DNA of 64,000 nucleotides from Chryseobacterium sp. BLS98. Lineage in GTDB: Bacteria > Bacteroidota > Bacteroidia > Flavobacteriales > Weeksellaceae. The translations under genes were made by a program, and so were the position numbers. The stretch spans positions 62,001-126,000 of the forward strand of contig NZ_LFNF01000003.1 of assembly GCF_001045445.1 (NCBI RefSeq), given 5' to 3'. The notes under the pieces were generated by a model that searched no databases, was not told the DNA's origin, and saw only the letters and a list, made by a program, of their open reading frames with translations. Position 1 is the first letter of the stretch. Each line of letters opens with the position of its first letter. Positions 57,374-64,000 of this stretch are shown one piece after another.

Positions 57374-57884
57374 AAACTATTGAGAGATATAAAAACACCT
57401 GTTAGCAAATAAGGTGCGAAGATTAAAAATTGATGATATATAATATAAAACAGATCCAAAAAGTAATTCCGAATATGAGAGAAATATTCACCTTAGTCCT
57501 TAAGGCGGTGTGATTTGCGAGGATATATTTGCGAATCGGTTCATAGACTGCAAAGGTAGAAAAAATAAAACGAACCTTACAAAGAGCAGGAAATAGAGAT
57601 GGAATTTCTATAAGAAAAATAGAAAAAACAGAAGAAGATAGAAGCGGCAGAAAAAAATCTGTGTGATCAGCAAAATCTGTGAGAGAAATCATCATTAATT
57701 ATGATCTAAATAAACCGTGAAACTATTCAAAATTCATAAAAATTTCTTAAAACAGACAAGGACATCATGCATTTATGAGAAAAATTTTATCTTTGGGAAG
57801 AATAGCCTGTTAAACCCTTGTTGATGATTAAATAATTTTAAATCTTTTTCAAGAAAGCTAAATAAAACTTTTAACTTAAAACTA
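57374..57884. other. intergenic region upstream of the ter module
   Basis: 511 bases between divergent genes. It contains a -7 box for the ter operon (57788). An ORF of 90 codons on the minus strand (57423-57695) lies in a repeat-like AT-rich stretch and is not accepted as a gene. Confidence 0.5.
57788..57795 (+). promoter_or_regulatory. promoter -7 box for the HAD-PRTase-ter operon
   Basis: TATCTTTG matches TAnnTTTG, giving a leader of about 84 bases before the HAD gene. No clear -33 TTTG is seen. Confidence 0.55.
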
Positions 57885-58553
57885 TTGAAAACGGATATCG
57901 ACATTCACAACCACTGTCATTTTTCTTTTGACTTGTGGCTCACCCTAATCAAATCTCATCCTGAATTTAAAACAAAAAGAGTTGAGCTGTTCACCTCGTT
58001 TTTTAATGTTGATAAACCTATTGATGAAGTTGCTAAAACTGTAAAATATTATGATGATCTTTGCAATACAATCAATGAAGTAACTGGCGGGAATATCGAT
58101 ACATTTGAGATCTATTTAATGATTCTGAGTGCGCTGAATGTAGATGTAAGACAATTAGATAAAAATAAGCTGGAAACGTTTTACCTGAAAAGTGAAGAGC
58201 TGTTTTTAGAATATAAGCCGGTTATCATTTTCAAAAACATAAAAGAATTTCTTGATCAGATTAAAAACCAGGGAAAAACTGTTAATATTTTAAGCAATAC
58301 AGGATTTATCAAAGGAAGAACAATGCGAAAATTTTTGATCCAGGAAGAGCTGGATCAGTATATAGATTTCCACATTTATTCCGATGAAATCAATATTTCC
58401 AAACCCAATCCTCTTATTTTTCAGGAAATAAAGAACAATCTTAAAGATCAGGAACTTCCGATGCACCGTATTCTTCATATCGGAGACAATCCGGTGGCGG
58501 ATTACAAAGGTGCAAAAGATTTCGGCTTCAGTGCACACCTACTAAAACACTAA
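57885..58553 (+). CDS. HAD-family hydrolase of the ter module
   Basis: The 222-residue HAD phosphatase has HCHFSFDLWLTLIKS near the start (motif I, FSFDLWLTL, Asp in the nucleophile position about residue 17) and NILSNTGFIKG (motif II Ser/Thr, about 136-146). Later come FHIYSDEINISKPNPLIF (motif III Lys) and ILHIGDNPVADYKGAKDFG (motif IV). The start codon is TTG (57885-57887): no in-frame ATG lies between the upstream TGA and the conserved motif I. It is 5 bases from the PRTase gene. HAD and PRTase genes next to terD are known from surveys of Ter loci. Confidence 0.88.
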   Translation: MKTDIDIHNHCHFSFDLWLTLIKSHPEFKTKRVELFTSFFNVDKPIDEVAKTVKYYDDLCNTINEVTGGNIDTFEIYLMILSALNVDVRQLDKNKLETFYLKSEELFLEYKPVIIFKNIKEFLDQIKNQGKTVNILSNTGFIKGRTMRKFLIQEELDQYIDFHIYSDEINISKPNPLIFQEIKNNLKDQELPMHRILHIGDNPVADYKGAKDFGFSAHLLKH

Positions 58554-58558
58554 TACAT

Positions 58559-59383
58559 ATGAACAAGAGATACAGCTTACACCACATTCATTCGGCGGAT
58601 GAGTTCACATTCTCACCCGCGGAATACAGCTATTTTAAGTATGGCGCTAAGTCGTATGCTGAGAAATTTGCCAGAGAATTATTCGACGGCTTCATTGCCG
58701 GACATGCAGAACTTTTAAACACAGAAAAAGAGATTGTGGTCCTCCCAAGCCCGTATATGGCCATCCCGACAGCCTCTAATTTCTTATGTTTTTTCTTTAA
58801 AAAGCATCTGGATATGTACCTCTTTCAAAAAGGGATGAAATCCAGTATTTTATCAAAGATCAATAGAAATCATACCTATATCACGGATTATGGGAATCTT
58901 AATTTTGAAGACCGTAAAAATCTGATTGCCAATGATACTTACTATATCGACAAAGACTTTTTACGCGGAAAACTTTGTATTTTTATAGACGATATAAAAA
59001 TCACGGGAAGCCATGAATTTACGGTAAACAGAATTTTGGATGAATACAATGTGGAGGCTGATTTTATGTTCCTCTATTATGCGGAACTGATGAATTTTAA
59101 CCTCGATCCGAAGATTGAAAACTTTTTCAATTATTATGCAGTTAAAAATGTAAAGCACGTTGCAGAAGTAATGGAGAAGCCGGATTTCGAATTTAATACA
59201 AGGATTGTAAAATATATTTTAGGCCTGGATTCAAGTAATTTTGACTATCTTACGTCTAAAGTAAAAAAGGAGCAGATGGACCTGCTTCTGGAGCTGGCCA
59301 TCAGCAATAATTATCATTTAATAAAAGAATACGAAAACAACATCAATACTTTAACACAAACGGAACTCTATTATGGCTATTAA
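58559..59383 (+). CDS. phosphoribosyltransferase-like protein of the ter module
   Basis: A 274-residue protein with a type I PRTase fold. The PRPP-binding loop is FIDDIKITGSHE (about 141-152), the acidic pair followed by TGS. The preceding strand LCIFIDD and the VVLPSPYMAIPTASNF segment (about 60-75) fit the fold. The C terminus is helical. It overlaps the first terD by 11 bases. In Ter loci, PRTase with HAD and ATP-grasp enzymes is predicted to make a nucleoside-like metabolite; here the product is unknown. Confidence 0.85.
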   Translation: MNKRYSLHHIHSADEFTFSPAEYSYFKYGAKSYAEKFARELFDGFIAGHAELLNTEKEIVVLPSPYMAIPTASNFLCFFFKKHLDMYLFQKGMKSSILSKINRNHTYITDYGNLNFEDRKNLIANDTYYIDKDFLRGKLCIFIDDIKITGSHEFTVNRILDEYNVEADFMFLYYAELMNFNLDPKIENFFNYYAVKNVKHVAEVMEKPDFEFNTRIVKYILGLDSSNFDYLTSKVKKEQMDLLLELAISNNYHLIKEYENNINTLTQTELYYGY

Positions 59384-59930
59384 CTTACAAAAAGGACAGA
59401 GAGAAAACATTAACGCACCTAAATTCACTGTAGGTTTAGGATGGGATATCAATAATACTTCTACAGGAACAGCATTTGATCTTGACGCTTCTTTATTTTT
59501 ATTGGGAGGTGACAAAAAACTGGTTTCAGACGACCATTTTATTTTTTATAATAACCTTGAATCTCCGGACAAATCTGTGATCCACACAGGAGATAACCTT
59601 ACCGGTGAAGGGTCAGGAGATGATGAGCAGATCAAAATAGACCTTACAAAAATAGATTCAGCAATTCAGGAAATTACCGTTGTGGTGACAATCCACGATG
59701 CTGATGCGAGAAAGCAGAACTTCGGACAGGTAAGAAACTCTTTTATCAGAATTTTTAATTCAGATACCAATGAGGAAATCCTGAAGTATGAACTGGATGA
59801 AGATTTCTCTATTGAAACCGCTGTGGAATTCGGTAGAATCTACAACAGGAACGGAGAATGGAAATTTGAAGCAGTCGGGGCCGGTCAGAGAGAAGGCCTT
59901 GAAAAATTTGTATCAATTTATCAAAAGTAA
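59373..59930 (+). CDS. terD: TerD-family protein (first copy)
   Basis: The 185-residue TerD-fold protein starts MAINLQKGQRENI, like the second copy. Calcium-binding TerD motifs are GLGWDINN (about 22-29), FDLDASLFLL (about 35-44) and the GDNLTGEGSGDDEQIKIDL stretch (about 69-87). TerD proteins bind calcium and act in tellurite, phage and stress resistance. It is followed two bases later by the TelA-like gene, in one operon with the HAD and PRTase genes. Confidence 0.93.
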   Translation: MAINLQKGQRENINAPKFTVGLGWDINNTSTGTAFDLDASLFLLGGDKKLVSDDHFIFYNNLESPDKSVIHTGDNLTGEGSGDDEQIKIDLTKIDSAIQEITVVVTIHDADARKQNFGQVRNSFIRIFNSDTNEEILKYELDEDFSIETAVEFGRIYNRNGEWKFEAVGAGQREGLEKFVSIYQK

Positions 59931-59932
59931 TT

Positions 59933-61102
59933 ATGGACAATCAGGATAATCAGCCCATAGATCCGATGGGGTCAATTGAGCCTCTTAAAACATTTGAGCC
60001 GACACCAATGGCTCCGCCAAGCCAGCCTGCACAAAGTGCAGCACCGCCGGTTCTTGTGGACAAGGAAGGAAATGTAAATCTGGCTCATTTACCATCAGAA
60101 GAAAAACAGAAATACGAGCTTCTGGCCAATTCCATCGATGAAAACAATCCAGGTTCCATCGTGAATTACGGTGCGGAACTTCAGAAAACCTTATCCAACC
60201 AGAGTGACAGCTTCTTAGGGAATGTAAGAAGGTCAAACTCGGGAGAAGTTGGAGCCTTGATCAATGATCTCTTGGTAGAACTGAACTATGTAGACGTTGA
60301 TGAGCTTCAGCAGAATAAAGTGAAAAGCTTTCTGAGCAAAATCCCGTTCATGAAAAAAGTCATGACGCAGGTAGAAAATCTTTTCGCAAAATATGACAAA
60401 ATTATCAGTAATATAGATCAGATTGCCCATAAAGTGAATGCCGGAATTATAACGTCTACCAAAGACAATGCAGTTCTGCAGACTATTTTCGAAAGCAATG
60501 TGAACTCCATCAAGGCTATTGAAGATCTGGTGATTGCAGGAAATGTAAGAATGGAAAGAGCTGCCGGAGAACTTGCCCAAATGGAAGCCGCTCCGCAGAA
60601 TTACCAGGATTACCAGATTGCTGATAAAAGAGATTTCATCGCGAGATTAGACCGGAGAATGGCTGATCTTAAGGTAGTGCGTATCATTATGATGCAATCG
60701 CTTCCACAGATTAGACTGGTACAGAACAACAATGTTTCTATCGCAGAAAAAGCGCAGACGATCCTTACTACGACACTTCCGGTTTGGAAAAACCAGCTTT
60801 CACTGGCTGTGGCGATGTTCAGACAGCAGCAGAATATCGAAATTCAGCAGAAAGTATCTTCTACTACAGAAGCGATCCTGAAGAAAAATGCAGAACGTCT
60901 CGGCCAGAATTCAGTGAATGTGGCAAGAGCGAACGAACAGACGATTGTATCCGTAGAAACATTGAGAGAAACCACTTCAATGCTGATCAATACTTTGAAT
61001 GAAGTGAAGCAGATCCAAAAACAGGGAGCAGAAGGAAGAAGAAAACTGGATCAGGATCTTCAGACATTGGAGCACGAACTAAAAGCAAATGTCAGAGGTT
61101 AA
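59933..61102 (+). CDS. telA: toxic anion resistance protein, TelA-like
   Basis: A 389-residue, largely helical protein of the TelA/KlaA family. Residues 1-60 are Pro- and acidic-rich and probably disordered. The family region (about 100-385) includes FLGNVRRSNSGEVGALINDLL, FLSKIPFMKKV and RLDRRMADLKVVRIIMMQSLPQIRLVQ (cited in parts). Length matches the family. TelA proteins accompany TerD in tellurite-resistance loci, and the biochemical role is unknown. Confidence 0.93.
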   Translation: MDNQDNQPIDPMGSIEPLKTFEPTPMAPPSQPAQSAAPPVLVDKEGNVNLAHLPSEEKQKYELLANSIDENNPGSIVNYGAELQKTLSNQSDSFLGNVRRSNSGEVGALINDLLVELNYVDVDELQQNKVKSFLSKIPFMKKVMTQVENLFAKYDKIISNIDQIAHKVNAGIITSTKDNAVLQTIFESNVNSIKAIEDLVIAGNVRMERAAGELAQMEAAPQNYQDYQIADKRDFIARLDRRMADLKVVRIIMMQSLPQIRLVQNNNVSIAEKAQTILTTTLPVWKNQLSLAVAMFRQQQNIEIQQKVSSTTEAILKKNAERLGQNSVNVARANEQTIVSVETLRETTSMLINTLNEVKQIQKQGAEGRRKLDQDLQTLEHELKANVRG

Positions 61103-61142
61103 ATAACAGCATACCAAGGTGGGGGATGACGCAGCAACCATA

Positions 61143-62066
61143 ATGTCTCAGAGTAAAAGGAGATTAACCAAGCTTAAACTTCTTGCTAATTTTTTTGAAC
61201 ATATTGATATCATATCTATTTACATCAAAACAGATATTATCCACAATTTGTTTCAGGAAAATAAAGCGCTGGACTACAGCAAGCTGGAACTTTTTCACCT
61301 TCAGTATACAGACAGCCTCATTGAGCTTCTGACCAAAATAAAAAGGCAGAAAGAAAATGATATGCTGACGATTATTAACGAAATTGATGTTAATACAAAA
61401 TATATTGAAAGCTTTGAGGAAAGGAGGGTAGACAGTTTTCAGACCGACCGGAAAATGTACAGCGGTATATTTTCCCAGCATCTGAAAACACTCTACAAAG
61501 ACCTTACAGAAGATATTTTTACAGCAGACTGGAATAATGTCCTGTACTTCCATAAGAAATACGGTCAGGAATTCTACAGGACGGGAGCAGACGAAGAACA
61601 GCTTAAACCTAAACCTTTTCCGGCCTATCAGTATAAAAATTATACGATAGAAAGAAAACTCCTGGGAAGGCTGAATATTCAAGGCTTCAAAGTTCGTTTT
61701 GTCTGTGGCTACCTTATTGGGACGTTTGAATATGAGCTTTTTAAAATCTTCCAGTCCGATGATTATTTTGTTTTTGGAGTGGATGATAAAAAGCTTTATT
61801 TATTTGATGGCGAGCTGGAAAAACTGGATATTTCAGAAAACCAGTCGAATCAGAGCTCGATCATTAACCAGCTTAAAGCAAAGAATGAGCTGCTTGAAAA
61901 TTCCATCAACGAAAGAAAACGGACGATACCCTCAGAAGTGGAAAATGTGCTGAAAGATTATCTTAAAAACCTCGAAAATATAGATATCATGAGCAAAATA
62001 TTCGCTTTCGATGAAGAAACGAATATCCTGCGCGCAATGCTGAATTTAAATTTGAATAACAATTAA
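61143..62066 (+). CDS. hypothetical protein of the ter module, 307 aa
   Basis: I do not recognise this protein. The ATG at 61143 gives 307 residues; a GTG eight codons earlier (61119) is another option. It is soluble and mixed alpha/beta: helical up to about 110, a beta-rich middle (KVRFVCGYLIGTFEYELFKIF, about 190-210) and a coiled-coil-like helix at about 235-290. It sits between telA and the second terD, so a role in the same system is likely from context only. Confidence 0.75.
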   Translation: MSQSKRRLTKLKLLANFFEHIDIISIYIKTDIIHNLFQENKALDYSKLELFHLQYTDSLIELLTKIKRQKENDMLTIINEIDVNTKYIESFEERRVDSFQTDRKMYSGIFSQHLKTLYKDLTEDIFTADWNNVLYFHKKYGQEFYRTGADEEQLKPKPFPAYQYKNYTIERKLLGRLNIQGFKVRFVCGYLIGTFEYELFKIFQSDDYFVFGVDDKKLYLFDGELEKLDISENQSNQSSIINQLKAKNELLENSINERKRTIPSEVENVLKDYLKNLENIDIMSKIFAFDEETNILRAMLNLNLNNN

Positions 62067-62166
62067 AGCGAAAAGGCTGAAGGCAAAATCGCGAAAAGGC
62101 AAGAAGTGAATTTGCAAAAAGCCAATTTGCCTTGAAAAAATAACAACAATACTAAACCATAAAAAG

Positions 62167-62775
62167 ATGGCTATTAACTTACAAAAAGGTCAGAGAATTA
62201 ATCTGAAAAAGGAAAACGGTGCCGAGCTTACCCAAGCCTGCGTAGGAATCAACTGGGGAGCAATCGAGAAAAAAGGATTTTTCGGAACAAAAAAAGAAGC
62301 AGTGGACTTGGACGGGAGCTGTATTTTATATGACTCCAACAAAAACGTTACAGAAGTTATTTATTTCGGAAACCTGAAATCAAGAAACGGATCTGTAAAG
62401 CATAGTGGAGATGACCTTACCGGTGATGTAAACGGAGATGACGGATTGGATAACGAAGTGATTACGGTAGATTTCAGCCAGCTGGAGCCCAATGTAGAAC
62501 ACGTTGCTTTGGTACTGAACAGTTACCAGGGGCAGGATTTCGGAACTATTCCTTTCGCTTCCATCCGTATTTATGAAGGAACACCTACCAACGTAAGAGA
62601 AGTTTTCGCAAAATATGATATTGCCAATGATGCCTCATTCAAAGGACATGTAGCAATGGTTATGGGAGTTTTCTACAAAAGAAATGGTGAATGGAAATTT
62701 AATGCAATCGGAGATCCTACATCAGACAGAAAACTTGAACAGACAATCCAGACGGTTCAGGCCAACTATTTATAA
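62167..62775 (+). CDS. terD: TerD-family protein (second copy)
   Basis: The 202-residue protein shares MAINLQKGQR with the first copy but has extra residues (KKENGAELTQACVGINWGAIEKKGFFG). The calcium-binding motifs are GINWGAIE..., AVDLDGSCILY (about 42-52) and GDDLTGDVNGDDGLDNEVI (about 79-97). The 100 bases before it contain a repeat-like GCGAAAAGGC motif. It probably works with the first TerD, TelA and TerC in the same stress response. Confidence 0.93.
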   Translation: MAINLQKGQRINLKKENGAELTQACVGINWGAIEKKGFFGTKKEAVDLDGSCILYDSNKNVTEVIYFGNLKSRNGSVKHSGDDLTGDVNGDDGLDNEVITVDFSQLEPNVEHVALVLNSYQGQDFGTIPFASIRIYEGTPTNVREVFAKYDIANDASFKGHVAMVMGVFYKRNGEWKFNAIGDPTSDRKLEQTIQTVQANYL

Positions 62776-62948
62776 TCAATAGAAATCAGTAAAGATGTGT
62801 TTTGGCTCATTCGAAAAAAAAGAATAATTTTATAAGCTTGAGCTAAAAACTTATTGACGTATTGATATCAAATAAAAATCATTAAAATGAGCAATATTTG
62901 TGCATACCGTACATCTATTGCTTTTATCATATAATAACATAAACTGAA

Positions 62949-63983
62949 GTGGAACATCAAAGTATTTTAGAATTGCACCCGGGCTTGGTGTGGGGATTTG
63001 CGGTAACGGTTGTTATCATGCTGCTCCTGGATTTAGGAGTATTCAACAAAAAAAGCCATGAAGTATCGTCCAAAGAAGCTACCATCTGGTCTATCGTATG
63101 GATTTCATTATCCATGGTATTTTCCGGAGTAGTCTATTGGGTTTTCAATACAGACGGAAGTCCTGAAAGCCATACACTGGCCGTAGAGAAATTTACGCAA
63201 TATCAGGCAGCCTACTGGATAGAAAAGGCCCTTTCTGTGGATAACTTATTTGTATTCATCCTTGTTTTCGGGTTCTTTAAAGTTCCGAAATACCTTCATC
63301 ACAAAGTTCTTTTCTGGGGTATCATCGGAGCCCTGATTTTCAGAGCGATATTTATCTTTGCGGGAGTAGGTTTGATTAATCTTACTTATCTTCCTGAAAT
63401 GAATATCTTCGGAGAAGCTGTAAAGATTAATGTGGTGATGACTTTATTCGGGGTGTTCCTTGTGTATGCGGGAATTAAGTCCTGGGGTGAAGGAGATGGT
63501 GAAGATGATGAAGACTACAGTAATACAGCTGGTGCAAGACTGATCAAAAGTTTCTGGAAAGTTTCCGATAATTACGATGGCGATAAATTCTTCACCATTC
63601 AGAACGGAATCAAAATGGCAACGCCGCTTTTAGTAGTGGTGGGAGTAATTGAATTTACTGACGTTCTTTTCGCAGTAGACTCTATTCCGGCAATTTTTGC
63701 AATTTCCAATGACCCGTTCATCCTTTATACGTCAAATATTTTTGCGATTTTAGGATTGAGGTCTCTATATTTCCTGTTAGCGAACTTTATCCATATGTTC
63801 AGCAAGCTTTCATATGGACTGGCTATTATTCTGTCATTTATCGGGATCAAAATGCTGATCGCACCATGGATTCATATTTCTTCTCCAGTTTCCTTAGGAA
63901 TTGTGGGAGGTGTATTGGTAATCGCGGTTCTTGCATCAATCTTATTCCCTGAAAAAGAGGAAGAAAAATTGGAAGAAGAATAA
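62949..63983 (+). CDS. TerC/Alx-family membrane protein
   Basis: A 344-residue membrane protein of the TerC/Alx family with about nine helices. Motifs are IEKALSVDNLFVFILVFGFFKVP (about 91-113, cited in parts) and FTDVLFAVDSIPAIFAISNDPFI (about 227-249), each with the conserved acidic membrane residues. A cytoplasmic acidic loop (GEGDGEDDEDYSN) lies near 185. The first codon is GTG (62949) with no in-frame ATG before the first conserved helix. TerC/Alx proteins export metal ions, Mn in some bacteria. Confidence 0.93.
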   Translation: MEHQSILELHPGLVWGFAVTVVIMLLLDLGVFNKKSHEVSSKEATIWSIVWISLSMVFSGVVYWVFNTDGSPESHTLAVEKFTQYQAAYWIEKALSVDNLFVFILVFGFFKVPKYLHHKVLFWGIIGALIFRAIFIFAGVGLINLTYLPEMNIFGEAVKINVVMTLFGVFLVYAGIKSWGEGDGEDDEDYSNTAGARLIKSFWKVSDNYDGDKFFTIQNGIKMATPLLVVVGVIEFTDVLFAVDSIPAIFAISNDPFILYTSNIFAILGLRSLYFLLANFIHMFSKLSYGLAIILSFIGIKMLIAPWIHISSPVSLGIVGGVLVIAVLASILFPEKEEEKLEEE

Positions 63984-64000
63984 ATAATAAAAATTCTTTT

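Noticed and set aside
57423..57695. A 90-codon minus-strand open frame between SulP and the HAD gene
   Set aside because: It begins in a repeat-like CTCACAGATTTTGCTGATCACACAGATT stretch and has no conserved features.

Overview
The window looks like a chromosome segment of a Flavobacteriales bacterium, most likely Chryseobacterium or a close Weeksellaceae relative. This rests on low GC content, absence of Shine-Dalgarno sequences, Bacteroidetes promoters (TTTG about 20 bases before TAnnTTTG), a nuo operon with a short NuoG, a type IX secretion sorting domain, double-glycine bacteriocin-like peptides and a SusC-free outer-membrane barrel. The species call is inference.

Layout. 1-11482 (minus) is the nuo operon for respiratory complex I, nuoA to nuoM (nuoM is cut by the window edge), with a putative outer-membrane protein between nuoF and nuoG. 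11604-34670 is ordinary housekeeping and envelope content on both strands: GNAT-like and YugP-like proteins, YigZ, RibD, DUF349, AroE, a secreted endonuclease I, a LolC/E-type permease, RbfA, methylmalonyl-CoA epimerase, a CAT-anticodon tRNA, a Na+/H+ antiporter, Map, an outer-membrane barrel, an MBL hydrolase, a DUF4822 lipoprotein, DUF434, TatD and DeoD, plus two small Cys-rich leader peptides.

34949-43238 (plus) is a six-gene, overlapping operon built around a MoxR AAA+ ATPase, a vWA protein with a predicted beta-propeller tail, and membrane or TPR partners. It matches the MoxR-vWA-beta-propeller (bpX) ternary class of predicted conflict or stress systems.

43812-49036 is the most unusual part. 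A promoter is followed by a 43-codon leader ORF and an attenuator-like terminator. Only two bases after its T tract begins an array of 17 full-length but irregular tRNA-like genes plus one tRNA-like element without D and T arms. The spacers carry imperfect palindromes and a repeated stem-loop family. The array runs, with no promoter or terminator that I can see, into genes for a YkuK RNase H-fold protein, an R2K-type ATP-grasp ligase, a cyclic-phosphate-processing receiver (cREC) protein and a DEDDh exonuclease, ending at a strong terminator. My reading is an inducible tRNA-like RNA cassette with its own RNA-processing enzymes, possibly decoys for or reporters of tRNA damage. That function is inference.

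49215-53809 carries a large DUF6493-type protein and a SWIM zinc-finger protein, often found near MoxR-vWA genes. 54456-55248 holds two helix-turn-helix proteins and 55841-57373 a SulP transporter. 57885-63983 is a tellurite-resistance-type (Ter) stress module: HAD phosphatase, PRTase, TerD, TelA, an unknown protein, a second TerD and TerC. The bpX, tRNA/RNA-processing, DUF6493-SWIM and Ter blocks all lie on the plus strand within 30 kb, which suggests a composite stress or conflict island.
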